Assembly (NCBI GenBank): GCA_022496185.1
Contig: WTXG01000073.1
Span: 62,001-126,000, forward strand
Reading direction: 5' to 3'
DNA: 64,000 nt
Source of the DNA: Multifurca ochricompacta
Taxonomy: Eukaryota > Basidiomycota > Agaricomycetes > Russulales > Russulaceae
A model generated the notes under the pieces. The model did no database searches. It was not told where the DNA came from and saw only the letters and a list, made by a program, of their open reading frames with translations. This document shows positions 1 through 10,988 of the stretch, piece after piece. The translations under genes were made by a program, and so were the position numbers. The stretch's first letter is position 1, and every line of letters begins with the position of its first letter.

Positions 1-120
1 TTTAACGTATTTTTATCACATGCATGCTTCATTTCTATTTCAAATATCTGAACAGACTCTGAGCAGATTCTGTTGTCCAGTTGTCCCTTTCCCATCTACG
101 CGCCATCAAACAGAGCTTCG

Positions 121-190
121 ACAAGCGTGGGACTCGAATCCCAGGAATTTGAGCGCCCCCTTCAAAAAGGTTCATGCTCGGCTCGCTTGT
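121..190 (-). other. tRNA-like relic (Leu/Ser-type T arm), doubtful
   Basis: On the minus strand a 7-base arm (ACAAGCG) pairs perfectly with CGCTTGT 70 nt away, as an acceptor stem would. Just inside the 3' arm lies TGGGATTCGAGTCCCA, which resembles a T arm. The D arm and anticodon arm cannot be folded convincingly, so this looks like a decayed tRNA or a tRNA-derived repeat rather than a working gene. Confidence 0.2.
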
Positions 191-346
191 TGAATGTTCA
201 ATGATCGGCAGGGCCGTAGTATATAGCCAAACAAGGAAATTCCAACATGAAATTCAGGTCCCCATAAACACCGACAGTTATACTATGGTCTAATCCATGA
301 GTTAGGTGTCTCTCACGAGCGACACACAGGTCACAGCACTATGCTA

Positions 347-2145
347 CTAGCTCTCTGTCTGCAACAGTTCGATGGCCCGCTCCAAGTCTAACCCAGCGTC
401 CGTCTCGGAGACCCATTCGAAATTTTCTTGTATTCGCCCCGTGACCTCTTTCAGACTTGGCAACGTAAAATCTGACCTAAGCGGCCGGAGCGAAAAATAT
501 TCCCCATTCACGCGCGAACGTCTTGCCACTTCCGTAGCTACAGGTTGTCGCACACGGGAATATATCTCCAATACCTGTTGTGCATTCCTTTTCGTCGTTC
601 GCTCATGTGCGAGCAAAGTCGAAAGAACCAAGGCGTCCTAATAATAAGTAGGAAGGGGGATGGAACATGTGAGCGATCCAATGACGTTTCCGCACATTGA
701 AGGTGCAGTAAGACTGACCTCGATGGCCTGCCCAGCGCCTGCACCTTGAAAGGGTGGCATCGCATGTGCCTGGGTTTGTCCATGTCAAGTTTCATATATC
801 ACAGAGAGTACGAGAATGGTAGGAAAGCCGTACAGCATCTCCCAGAATCGCTACATTTCCGGACGAATAGAATGGCAATGTCTCAAGGGAATGGACGGCC
901 CAACGAGTTATTTTTAGGCCATCCAAGCACTGAAACCATGTGAGCACTGAGAGATCGGGATACGCGACGGGTGTGCACACACCTGTACCAACTCGCTGAC
1001 CTCTCTTTCCCAACCATCATACATCTTCGAGACGTGCTCGGGATCTGCATTCGTTACCCATGCCTCCCCGAAATGTGTCCCTTCTTGGTCGGGGTGATGG
1101 TCAAAAGCAACAAAGTTGATAAAGCGACCGCGAGAGATCGGATACGCCATAATGTGCTAGGCAGACAGCTTAGATGAAGGGGTTAACCAGAGCGAAAACT
1201 GCAGACAAACTCACTCTATTTTTTCCTAGGTACTAAATATGGTAAACCTTGGTGCTCCAAGTAAAAAAGATAGATGCGCATACCTGTATGGGAGAGGAAA
1301 ATACCCTATGTTGAGGTGAGATACTTATCAACTTCTCAGAAGGTATGATCGTCCTGTAGGTGTATACTCCGATGAAGTGGGGTTCGATCATATTACGTAG
1401 TTCAGCAGCTTCAGCATCTCTCTTCAGAACCTCTGCCTTTACCGCAGCTTCTTGCAACATCCTCTTGCGAACGACAGACTTGATACCGTCTGCTCCAATG
1501 AGGATATCGCATGTCGCTGTGGTGCCATCATGGAATTCCAGCAGGATCGGTACATCGCGATCGGGGGATTGTGTGTAACTCTGAAGACGCTTGGATGTGA
1601 AGGTGCGACAGCGTTCTGTTAGGCGGTTTAGTAGGGTCTCGTGAAATTCAGCACGATGGATTCCTAACAAGCCTCCTGTAAATTATTGTTTTTGGTGTTC
1701 AGATGCTATTAACAATAATAAAACGCCTTAACCTCGAGAGAACATTGGTCCCATATCTTGACCTTCTGGTTGATCGGCCTTACGATACTGTATGGATAGC
1801 ACTGCAAAACATTTCAGAATGGCCCGAAATTGCACCCATTCTAATTTTACCTCGGTCGTCGCCTGGAAGGAAGGATAACAAACGGATAACATCATCCTCC
1901 AGGCCGAGCGTCTTGAGGACTTGTCTTGTTCGCCACCATACGCCGACTCCAGCACCTATTTCAGTAAATTTGGAGGCTGCTTCATAGACATCGACTTGAA
2001 TGTGAGGAGACTTGGATAACGCATAAGCAACGGTCAGACCGCCAACACCTCCACCGCTATGAGGCATGGTGAGCAGCAGAATTGGGGAGAAATAAAATAA
2101 AACTGACCAGATAGCAACGCGGAATTTGATTGGTGACTCTGACAT
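347..2145 (-). CDS. FAD-dependent monooxygenase, salicylate hydroxylase-like (copy A)
   Basis: Predicted flavin aromatic hydroxylase of the UbiH/salicylate hydroxylase group, using FAD and NAD(P)H to hydroxylate an aromatic acid or similar substrate in the cytosol; the substrate cannot be read from sequence. The first exon starts MSESPIKFRVAI. After a short intron it continues CGGGVGGLTVAYALSK, the FAD dinucleotide fold. Later exons hold ILIGADGIKSVVRK (DG motif), AYPISRGRFINFVAF, GNVAILGDAV, and AHAMPPFQGAGAGQAIE (ribityl/flavin contact), and the protein ends LERAIELLQTES. An intron near 1850 uses a normal GT donor (GTAAAATT) and ends TTTTGCAG. At least seven introns are needed and all seem to keep the frame. 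It is the downstream member of a tandem pair. The start is chosen because it gives the conserved N-terminus of the family. Confidence 0.85.
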
Positions 2146-3100
2146 ATTAATCTGAACAACAAAATTGTGAAAAAAACTCGGATTGAGAGGTGAATAACTA
2201 GGAAGAGGAGTAGCAATGGCTTTTAATGACGACCGGTGAATTCGACTCTATTCCAGTTGAAATTCCCACGTTCTAAACAGAAGCAGTCAAAAAAAGTACG
2301 TTCAAATCGCACTTTCCATGATGGGAGGCCCGACTCTTTCGCTCTTTCAGGGCGGCTATGCGGTGGGTGGGCTTTGCGGGCATCTTCGTGTAGATATGAA
2401 CTGAATAACTTTTGCTGACTGTCAAAGTCATCAAAAATGCGATGCGATGCGACAGCATCATGAAAAAAAAAAAGAGACCTAAGCGGACTTCGACCGCCCG
2501 CCGCCCATAGACAATGACAAAAGCAAGTAATTAATTGGTCATCATTTAGATTAGATATCATCACTGGTGCTGGGCGGTTGAGAGGATAGGAGTGCGAGGG
2601 ACACGGACCCCAACCCATGGAAGTGATCTTGCAGACAAATATGGCTATGCTGCGGCAAGAACTAAGTTCCCACGGGAATGCAGTCAGAGAATCGAGAATC
2701 GTAGTGTCATCGGGGCGGGCCATTTCAGCGGTCGGTAGGGAGCAGTAAACGACATTTCCGAGTGGATGTGCCTGGCTCGTTAGATACGGTCCCGTGCTGA
2801 CACATGCTCCAATTATAAATCTGGATTAATAGATCTCCTGTGCCAATTATTTAGGTAGCGAATAGCGAGTAGTCTCCTCCATGGACTGTGATGATACGTG
2901 GAAAGGAGGGATTTCAATAAAATGGGGTCAAAAGTCAAGAAAAGAAAGAATACACGTGACTCAAAAACCACCAGTCCGAACCAGCATCGGACTGATGACT
3001 AATCAAACCTTACCCACACCGCCAGCTCTGATAGAATAGACCCATATGATACTCGAGGGAAACGCAACTCTACTCCACGCTCAATAACTTGCATCCACAA
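2146..3100. promoter_or_regulatory. Promoter of copy A and spacer between the tandem monooxygenases
   Basis: No gene is supported here. The first 150 bases upstream of the copy A start match the same region upstream of copy B, including a shared CCCACGTTCTAAACAGAAG block at about 2266, so the promoter was duplicated with the gene. An antisense-looking 166-codon ORF at 2223-2723 has no recognisable domain and overlaps the duplicated promoter. Confidence 0.45.
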
Positions 3101-4918
3101 CTATGTTACTACCTCTGTCTTCAACAGTTCGATGGCCCGCTCCAAGTCTACCCCAGCGTCCGTCTCCGAGAACCATTCGAGATTTTCCTGTACTTTCCCC
3201 AGGACCTCTTCAAGATATGGTAACGTACTATCTAATCCGGGCCACCGGAGGGAAAAGTACTCCCCATTCATGCGCGAACGTCTTGCCACTCCCGTAGCTA
3301 CAGGTTGTCGCACACGGGAATAGATCTCCAATACCTGTTGTGCATTCCTTTTCGTCGTTCGCTCATGTGCGAGCAAAGTCGAAAGAACCAAGGCATCCTA
3401 ATGATAAGTGGAAAGGGGGATGGAAATGTGAGATCCGATGATGCTCCAATACATGGGAGGTGCAGTAAGACTGACCTCGATGGCCTGCCCAGCGCCTGCA
3501 CCTTGAAAGGGTGTCATCGCATGTGCCTGAGTGTTGTCCATGCCAAGTTTCATATATCACAGAGAGTACGAGAATGGTAGGAAAGCCGTACAGCATCTCC
3601 CAGAATCGCTACATTTCCGAATGAATAGAATGGTAATGTCTCAAGGGCATTGATGGCCCAACGAGTTATCTTTAAATCGTCAAAGCACTGAAGCAATGTG
3701 AGCGCTGGAAACAGGACATGCACTGTGGAAAACTGTGCACACACCTGCATCAATTCGCTAACTTCGGTATCCCAGCCATCATACATCTTGGAGACATACT
3801 TGGGATCTGCATCCGCAACCCAGGCTTCCTCGAAGTATGTCCCCTCCTTGTCAGGGTAAACCTCGTAACCAATAAAATTGATAAAGCGACCAAAGGAGAT
3901 AGGATACGCAATCATGTGCTGGATAGACAGTTTAGCTCTGGAAACGGGATGACGTATAGCAGACAAGCTCGCCCTATTTTTGCCTAGGTACTAAATATGG
4001 TAAACCCCAGTGCTCAGATGCTCTGAGAAAGCTAGATGCACGTACCTGCACGGTAGAGGAAAATACCCTATGTTGAGGTGAGATACTTATCAACTTCTCA
4101 GAAGGTATGAGCGTCCTGTAAGCGAAAACACCACTGAAGCGGGGTTCAATCAGGTTGCGTAGTTCAGCAGCTTCAGCGTCTCTCTTCAGAACCTCTGCCT
4201 TTACCGCAGCTTCTTGCAACATCCTCTTGCGAACGACAGACTTGATACCGTCTGCTCCAATGAGAATATCGCATGTCGCCGTGGTGCCATCATGGAATTC
4301 CAGCAGGATCGGTACATCGCGATCGGGGGATTGTGTGTAACTCTGAAGACGCTTGGATGTGAAGGTGCGACAGCGTTCTGTTAGGCGGTTTAGTAGGGTC
4401 TCGTGAAAGTCAGCACGACGGACTCCTAACAAGCCGCCTGAAAAGCATAGTTTTATTTAGATGCTATCAATAATAATGATTCAATAATATCAATAATAAA
4501 ACGCCCTAACCTCGGAGGAAATTGACCCCATATCGTGACCTTCTGGTTGATCAGCTTTGCGATACTGGATGGACGGCACTGCAGGAGATTCAGAGAAGTC
4601 CGAAACCGTTGCATGCCCAGACTTGCCTCGGTCTTCACCTGGACGGAAGGGCAACAGCCGGAGGACGTCATCCTCTAGGCCAAGTGTCTTGAGGACTTGT
4701 CTTGTTCGCCACCACACGTTAATTCCGGCACCTATTTCAGTAAATTTGGAAGCCGCTTCATAGATATCGATGTGGATATGAGGAGACTTGGATAATGCAT
4801 AAGCAACGGTCAGACCGCCAACACCTCCACCGCTATGAGGTATGCTAAGCAGAAAAATGGGGGAGAAATAAAGAGCTGACCAGATGGCAACGCGGAATTT
4901 GATTGGTGACTCTGACAT
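3101..4918 (-). CDS. FAD-dependent monooxygenase, salicylate hydroxylase-like (copy B), possibly frameshifted
   Basis: Close paralog of copy A, same exon plan and predicted chemistry. Exon 1 encodes MSESPIKFRVAI. The Cys of CGGGVGGLTVAYALSK is completed across the first intron (4819-4868 region). Then come EIGAGINVWWRTRQVLKTLGL, ILIGADGIKSVVRK, AYPISFGRFINFIGY, GNVAILGDAV, and AHAMTPFQGAGAGQAIE. The last exon ends LERAIELLKTEVVT. Two oddities stand out. The intron after PGEDR needs a GC donor (GCAAGT...CTGCAG) where copy A has GT. The exon ending near 4513 is one base shorter than in copy A, which would put the next exon out of frame unless an upstream donor (GTCACG) is used. It may thus be intact with altered splicing or a young pseudogene. 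The upstream side faces the NLR promoter. Confidence 0.8.
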
Positions 4919-5344
4919 ATTAAGCTAAGCAACCAATCTTCCTTGGGAGAAGACGAGTGACTTGTACTGAGAGGGGGGAAAGCTTAGCAGAGCGTGTAGT
5001 GGGGGTAATCATTTAATGGATTCCGTGAATGAGATATCAATACACCCACATCTTCAATACTTTCGCCTGTGGGAACCCCCACGTTCTAAACAGAAGTAAA
5101 AAACAGAGAAGCAAGTAGTCACACACTTCCAGGATAGCCCGGGCCGGGCGTTGGGCCGTTCCGCTTTTGCCTCACCAGCGCCGCCACCATTCATTAATGA
5201 AATGTCACCACTTGCAAGAAAGTTATAAAACTTGATAACCCACACAACGAGAAAAGGCGCAAAAAGAGAAAAGCAGTGCAGTGCAGTGCAGCGCAGCGCA
5301 GTGACAACTCTGATTGGTAATTGCCACACAACGCAACCCCCCTT

Positions 5345-5775
5345 GGTAGTGAATCCTGTTCTAGATGTCCCTTTCGCTTGTTGAACAGCTCCGTATCATT
5401 TAATGCCCACTAATTGAGTAAATTATCGTGCTGTCGGAACGGGAATATCATGCACTGGGTCGCCACTTCTCTCCAGCACGACTGGCTTTTCGCCAGTGAA
5501 CTCTATAGCCTGCTAGTCACATCAGGCAGCTCGGAACAAAGCAGGGACAAGCGAGGATAGCGAGTTCTTCCCGAGACTAACTTTTCTAATAGATTGACCG
5601 AAGAATGTGTGAGGCAAACGAAATCTGAAACGGACATCAGGTGTACTTGGAGAGCAGGAGCTATGTCACGTGTCACGTGTCACCTATCACGTAGTCACGT
5701 TTCGGTTCCCACCGCAGCGGTTGCTAACAGCATTGTTCTACAACAGCATTGTAGACCGCAAAGTCAAACCTGAGC
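5345..5775. promoter_or_regulatory. Divergent promoter with TCACGTG cluster
   Basis: Shared upstream region of monooxygenase copy B (leftward) and the first NLR-like gene (rightward). At 5665-5700 there are two GTCACGTG elements in a row, then ATCACGTA and GTCACGTT. CACGTG is the core bound by bHLH factors (Cbf1/Pho4 type in yeast), so a bHLH site cluster is plausible. The last element runs into a 19-base block at 5694-5712 that recurs upstream of the second NLR gene. Confidence 0.5.
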
Positions 5776-8700
5776 ATGGAATCCAAATCCACTTCTTTCA
5801 AGAAAGCAATATACAGGATACTTCCTGCAGCAACTAGCAGCAAACAGCCCACTTGTAAGTATCGCCCCGGGCGTGTTTCCTTGTGCCTCTTTCGTGCTAA
5901 TTCCCTTGCAATCGGTTTAGCTGGTGGTCTCAATCCAGTTCCATCGAGTTCCATCCGCGGATATGGTGCCATCACGAATAATACGATTCAAACTTCTCTC
6001 GCCGTCCTCAAAGAAGGGAGTCATTGGCGAGCAAGATCCCTTACATCGCTCCAATCGCGGGCCTCTTACTCCAAGCGCTCACAATGAGAGACGTATGTGC
6101 CCCGATCTCTCCACCAGCGTCATAAGTATGTAACTTCATCTTTAGGAGGTAAAGCAGTACAAGGAAGAGTGGGGGAGGTCATGCAGAAGCTCGTCAGGGT
6201 TGCAGGCCTCGTCATCAATGTTGGACAGTCATGCGAAACCCATAACCTGAACGGGGAGATCTTCCCGCTGGCCTGCGTGATATTTTCGAGACTCTTGAAA
6301 AGTATGTATCTCGTGATAATTTGATTTCTTCGTCTCCTGATCGATGGAAAGTGAATTGGATGGTATCAAACACGTCCTTGGAGAGTGTGCCAAGACCAGA
6401 GGGGCCAGAAGTCTATTGTTGCGCAAGGATCTGTTCGGGAAAATCAAGAAGTATGATGCCAGATTAGCGAATGTACTTGAAGTCTTTCAGGTCCGCTTCA
6501 AGTCTGTCCTCTGCATTGTCCGTCTGACACGATCTTCGTAGGCCGAACTGTGGTGGACATTCGTTTTGCGCAGATCGCCGATAGGCGCGAGGTATGTTGC
6601 ACAGCCCACGTCATGGAGATGCTAGTCAATTGAATTGTATTTAATAGGGCATCCGCACTGTCCTAGCTGGGATCACAACGTATGAACTCATCATCTACGC
6701 TCATCCCTGAACGTATCCTGACGTTGCCCAGATCTGTCATGCAACCTGCGCTTGCTCCACCTCCGCCGCAAATATTTTTTGGACGTGATGCCGAGCTTGC
6801 CCACATCATTCAGATCATATTCACCAATATTACTTCTCGCCCAGCAAAGATTGCTATCTTAGGCCCTGGTGGATATGGCAAAACTACACTCGCCAACGCG
6901 GTACTCAGTGACGACCGCGTTCAAAAACACTTTCAAGATGCTAGATATTTCATATCTTGTGAATCTGCCACTTCATCCGATGCCCTCTTGATCCAGATTG
7001 CGAAGACCCTTGGCCTCGTCATGGGTCCCCCGGATACCCTTTGGTCTCAAATACACGCCACGCTGAATTCGAAGGAGATTGTCCTGTGTCTTGATAACTT
7101 CGAATCACCATGGGATCAGTCTGACGAGACGAAGCACGCTGTTGAAGTGCTTCTCTCTCAGATCACATCACTTCGCCGTGTTACTGTTCTTGTCACAATG
7201 CGAGGTGCAGAGCGACCAGGCCGAACTGAGTGGACACAACCATTCCTCGGGCCATTAGGAACTATCAGTTTGGATGCTGCCAAAGAGATCTGGAAGCGCA
7301 TTACTGGCAATTATGATGATTTCTCAGAGAAACTTACTTTGGCTGTGGACTGTGTTCCTCTTGCTGTTGACTTGCTGGCCCATCTTTCTCAGGTTACACC
7401 ACCTATGCTATTATGGAAGGAATGGAATTCCAGAAAGACAACACTCATTAAAAGGGGTGAATTGCATAAGCTTTCAAACATGGAATACTCCATACAGCTC
7501 TCCCTAGATAGTCACAGGATGACAAGCAACCCACTTGCAAAGGATCTTCTTGGTATTCTCAGCATGCTTCCAGATGGGCTTCATATCAAACAGCTGACCC
7601 GATTTCAAGAGATTCTGATTGACATAGATATGATGTCATGCCTTCAAGTTCTTCAGCAATGCAGCTTGATAAATCTGACTGGGGATAGATATCAACCACA
7701 TCCTATCATCCGTCAATTCTGTAACAATCAGGGCTTTACTTTGTCTAACCACAGGACATCTCTCGAAGAGTTCTACATTTCCTTGGCATCCATTGATGAG
7801 CAGAGCGCAGATCCAGAGACTTATGCTGAAATGATTCTAGAAGTGAATAATACTAAAGCCATTTTATCAGAGTTACTGAAATCAAACTCTGACAATCAAT
7901 CAAGATTAATTGATGCTATCATTGATGCTGTCATCATGTTCACTGGACTCTGCAGGAATATTGGAGACTTCTCTAGCACACTACTAAATCAGTCTGTCCA
8001 ACTACTGTTGGTGAACAATGCTGCTCCAGTACATTTAATCCAATGCCTTAAAGCATGGGGGGGGCTATGTTACCATGCAGATGATATGGAAACAGCAAAG
8101 CAGAAATATCTAGAAGCAGAAAGACACTGTTTATCATGCCCAATAAATGTTGATGACATCCATGGCCTTATCCTTACTGATCTTGGCCTTGTTTACTTAA
8201 ACCAATTTGCATTAAATGAGGCTGAGGCCACCTATCAAAAGGCATTAAAACTTAATGAGGCCAGCCAAAACACCCTTGGCCAAGGGGAAGTTTATTATGG
8301 CCTCGGAAGGACATGCTTTGAGCTACACAAATTCACTGAGGCAGAGGCCTTATACCAAAAAGCATTAGAGTTCCACAAAGCTGCAGATAATAATATTGTT
8401 GGGCAGGGAAATGATTACCATGGACTTGGAGAAACATACCTAAGACTGGATAGGCCAGCTGAGGCAGAAGCCCCATTTCAAAAAGCATTAGAATTTCAAA
8501 AGATGGCCAATCATACTCTGAATCAAGGAAATGCTCGCCGTGGCCTTGGAGACACATATAGAAGTCTAAAGAGGTTGGATGAGGCAGAAGCCTCATATCA
8601 CAAGGCATTAGAATTTGATATGGCTGCAAATAATCTTTTCAACCAAGGAATTGATCATCAAGCACTTGGGGAAGTATATCTACTCTTGAACAAAGTCAAT

Positions 8701-8949
8701 GGGGCAGAGGTCTCATTTCACAAGGCATTGGAATTAAAGAAGGCTGCCAATGATGTTCTTGGTCAGGGAATTGCCCTGGGTGGGTTAGGAAGGGTGTATA
8801 TGAGGAGATCACAACTGAAAGAGGCCAAGAACATGCTTGAAGAGGCATTGAAGCTCTACAGAGAAGTACAAGCAACATTTTGGGAAGAGCAGGACCAAAG
8901 GATCCTCAATGATATCCAAGCCCAAATGCAGGGGACTGCTTTGGGTTGA
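5776..8949 (+). CDS. NLR-like protein: MLKL/HeLo-like N-terminal domain, NB-ARC, TPR (paralog 1), apparent frameshift in exon 2
   Basis: Predicted STAND signalling NTPase of the fungal NLR group, expected to oligomerise on ligand sensing and trigger an immune or cell-death response. Exon 1 (5776-5854) starts MESKSTSFKKAIYRILP. Introns 5855-5920 and 6093-6145 are canonical. The N-terminal helical part (ITNNTIQTSLAVLKE, YIAPIAGLLLQALTMRDEV, GIKHVLGECAKTRGARSLL) matches the domain annotated in Agaricomycete NLRs as MLKL-NTD/HeLo-like. The main exon (from 6682) has the P-loop GPGGYGKTT at residues 61-69 and Walker B LCLDNFES near 135-142. From about residue 471 there are seven TPR-like units, mostly exactly 40 residues (EAEAxYQKAL...GLGxxY). 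At 6016-6018 one base is missing relative to paralog 2, breaking the frame inside the N-terminal domain. This could be a real lesion or an assembly error. Translation from 6682 alone would give an NB-ARC/TPR protein without the effector domain. Confidence 0.85.
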
Positions 8950-9180
8950 GAGTATCCACATAGTGAATGACACCTTGAAGCTGAAGTGTAGTTGTAAGTA
9001 ATCAAGGGTACTCATCTTGGGAATGTCAGCTGACATACTCTATATTACACCAGGCTGAGGTTGAACTAGTCATTATATTGTCATTTGTACAATTTTTCTG
9101 TATTAGCATGTGACTTGTATTTTGATTGTTGAGAGATGTTAGTTATGGCAATCATCCTTACCTGCTATATGTTGAACAAG
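8950..9180. other. 3' flank of the first NLR gene
   Basis: Short AT-rich stretch with the likely 3' UTR and polyadenylation region. No other feature seen. Confidence 0.3.
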
Positions 9181-9398
9181 TACAGTGGCTCAAAAAACTG
9201 TCTGGATGTTTTGATGTTTTGTAAAAATGCATATATTAAAATGTAACCAAAAGGAATGAAGCCAAGGTATGAGTGTATGAAACATAGCCTAGATTCAGGG
9301 CTTTCCAATGGGCTTTGTTCATAAGACTCTATGAAGTATTGATGAAGATATCAACCATTAAATCTGCTTCATCATATGGACAGTTTCTTGAGCATCTA
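9181..9398. mobile_element. Tc1/mariner-like non-coding element (MITE)
   Basis: Begins at a TA with CAGTGGCTCAAAAAACTGTC and ends with an imperfect inverted copy (GGACAGTTTCTTGAGCATC) at a TA. The interior matches, in inverse orientation, the terminal region of the Tc1-like relic at 23905-24115 (GATATCAACCATTAAATCTGCTTCAT). It has no coding capacity, so it is a deletion derivative of that family. Confidence 0.6.
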
Positions 9399-9559
9399 TT
9401 TTTCATATAGTTTTATAAATACAGTGACTCAAATAAGTGATTCAATGTTTGGCACTTTTTGATTATTTGTAAATTAATGCCAAAGCTAGGCTAAACAGAG
9501 CCAAATGGTTGGTGTAGGAATGGAAGAGTTACATAATAGCTTCATGCCAAAGAAGGAAT
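9399..9559. mobile_element. Fragment of a second TA-flanked inverted-repeat element
   Basis: TACAGTGACTCAAATAAGTG at 9420 resembles a Tc1-like terminus, but no matching right end was found. It runs straight into the next element, so it may be a truncated copy. Confidence 0.3.
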
Positions 9560-9777
9560 TACAGTGCCTCACAAAACTGAGTTGATGTTTTGCACTTTTG
9601 CACTGTTTGTTGAATATCACATCAGCCAAAACAAATATAAACAAAGTCTTGGTATTCCATAAAAGGTACAAGATAAGGGCTATGTAATGCAACAATAATT
9701 ATGTAAGTCTGATCAAAACCTGTGGAGCTATGCCCATTTCAAATTGGGGACTCATTGACTCAGTTTTGTGAGGGGTA
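9560..9777. mobile_element. Second Tc1/mariner-type MITE with CCTCACAAAACTGAGT termini
   Basis: Starts TACAGTGCCTCACAAAACTGAG and ends ACTCAGTTTTGTGAGGGGTA, an inverted repeat with flanking TA on both sides. About 218 bp, AT-rich, no ORF. Its termini differ from those of the 9181 element, so it belongs to a separate subfamily. Confidence 0.6.
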
Positions 9778-10228
9778 TCAGAAATATCAGAATCTGATGC
9801 TCCACCAAATGTACAGCAACCAATCCTTAATATATGGTTACCATAGTTATCTTACTATTGATGGGACCTGGAATAGAGCTATTTAACCATGGTTAAAATT
9901 CTCAAAATATCATAATTTCCCAATGACCCCACCTCCTTTGCTCAGAAAGAAAACATGCTCTCTCTGGCCTCTGAAGGTCATTCCACTCACACTATTGCCT
10001 CCAGTATTAAACAGTCATATGCACAGATACTGACTATGCAGTTAGCAAGTAAAGTTAGACAAAGACAAGTTGTGTCACAGCTAGGTGTAGAGCTGTGTTG
10101 AGGTTCAGGATTCTGGTTCAAGTTGTCTTCAAGAATCAAGTCTTCTGACAAGTCCTGTTACAAGTCAAGCTGGGTTCAAAGTCCCTCCAAGGCATGACTT
10201 AGAAGGTTCAAGGGAGTTCAGACACTGT
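9778..10228. other. AT-rich spacer
   Basis: No gene, clear repeat boundary or RNA seen. From about 10080 it has loose repeats of AAGTCTTC/CAAGTC-type words just before the LTR. Confidence 0.3.
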
Positions 10229-10736
10229 TGTCAAACAATCATGCTGCTGGTTATACTGACTGTGGTTAGTAGCGGGTTAGGCTAGAAAGACAAGTATACT
10301 TCAGAGGTTGAAGAAACTCTCTATTAACTATACTACTGACCTAGAAAGACAAGTATCTACAAGAGACGTTAGTCAAAGGAAAGTAGAAAGTATAGTATGA
10401 CTTACACTTCAGAGGTTGAAGAAACTCTGAAGTGAAAGAGATGAAACAGACACCCTTATATACCCATAGGGGCCAGGGGAAATGGTCTGTGCGCACTGGG
10501 AATAAGTCCACAAGTGCTGGACAATGAACAGAGAGGGATAAAGGCCATTGGCCAAAGAGATATCACATGCTTACTGCGCATTACTAAGTCCATCACTAAT
10601 CAGCTGAGTAAGGTGAGAAAGAAATGTAATAAAGATAACATAAAAGTCCGATACTCCGAAATCTAATCTAATCTAATCTACAGCTGAAGTGATCCTCAGA
10701 TGCCTGAAGCATCTCCAGACACGTCCTGTGTCAACA
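10229..10736 (-). repeat. Cop-A 3' LTR
   Basis: Reads on the minus strand TGTTGACACAGGACGTG... to ...GATTGTTTGACA, with TG/CA ends. It contains a TATATAAGGGTGTCTG promoter core. A purine-rich tract (ATGGAGGGA) abuts it on the internal side, as expected for the polypurine tract of a 3' LTR. Confidence 0.85.
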
Positions 10737-10988
10737 TCCCTCCATGGTGAAGGCATCGATCATTAAGATGGAATGAATTAAATGAGCACACTGCTGTTCA
10801 CAATTAAACGAACATGTCGCCAGCCAGAGATCCAACTTCTCTAACTCTTTGTGAGCTTTGCATACGAGTTGTAGATTCGCTTATGCAAGTCTACACACCT
10901 CTTGCGTCACTCTCAAGGTCGAGAATGTGCTCATGTGGCATGGTGGGAAAGTGAAACTGGTGAACAAAGTCTCCAGATTCCAGCTCCT

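Larger units (their letters stand above)
347..5340 (-). repeat. Tandem gene duplication (unit about 2.75 kb)
   Basis: Copies A and B are head-to-tail on the minus strand with matching exons, intron positions, 3' ends and proximal promoters. Long stretches are nearly identical, for example the exon around 1400-1660 versus 4140-4420, while introns and spacer have drifted. This is a local tandem duplication, not two unrelated genes. Confidence 0.8.

Noticed and set aside
2223..2723. 166-codon minus-strand ORF between the monooxygenase copies
   Set aside because: No domain, lies in the duplicated promoter, and the matching frame upstream of copy B is not conserved in length or sequence.
6682..8949. 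Treating the 755-codon exon of NLR 1 as a complete gene
   Set aside because: Upstream exons with the helical N-terminal domain match paralog 2 in order, so the large exon is only part of the gene.
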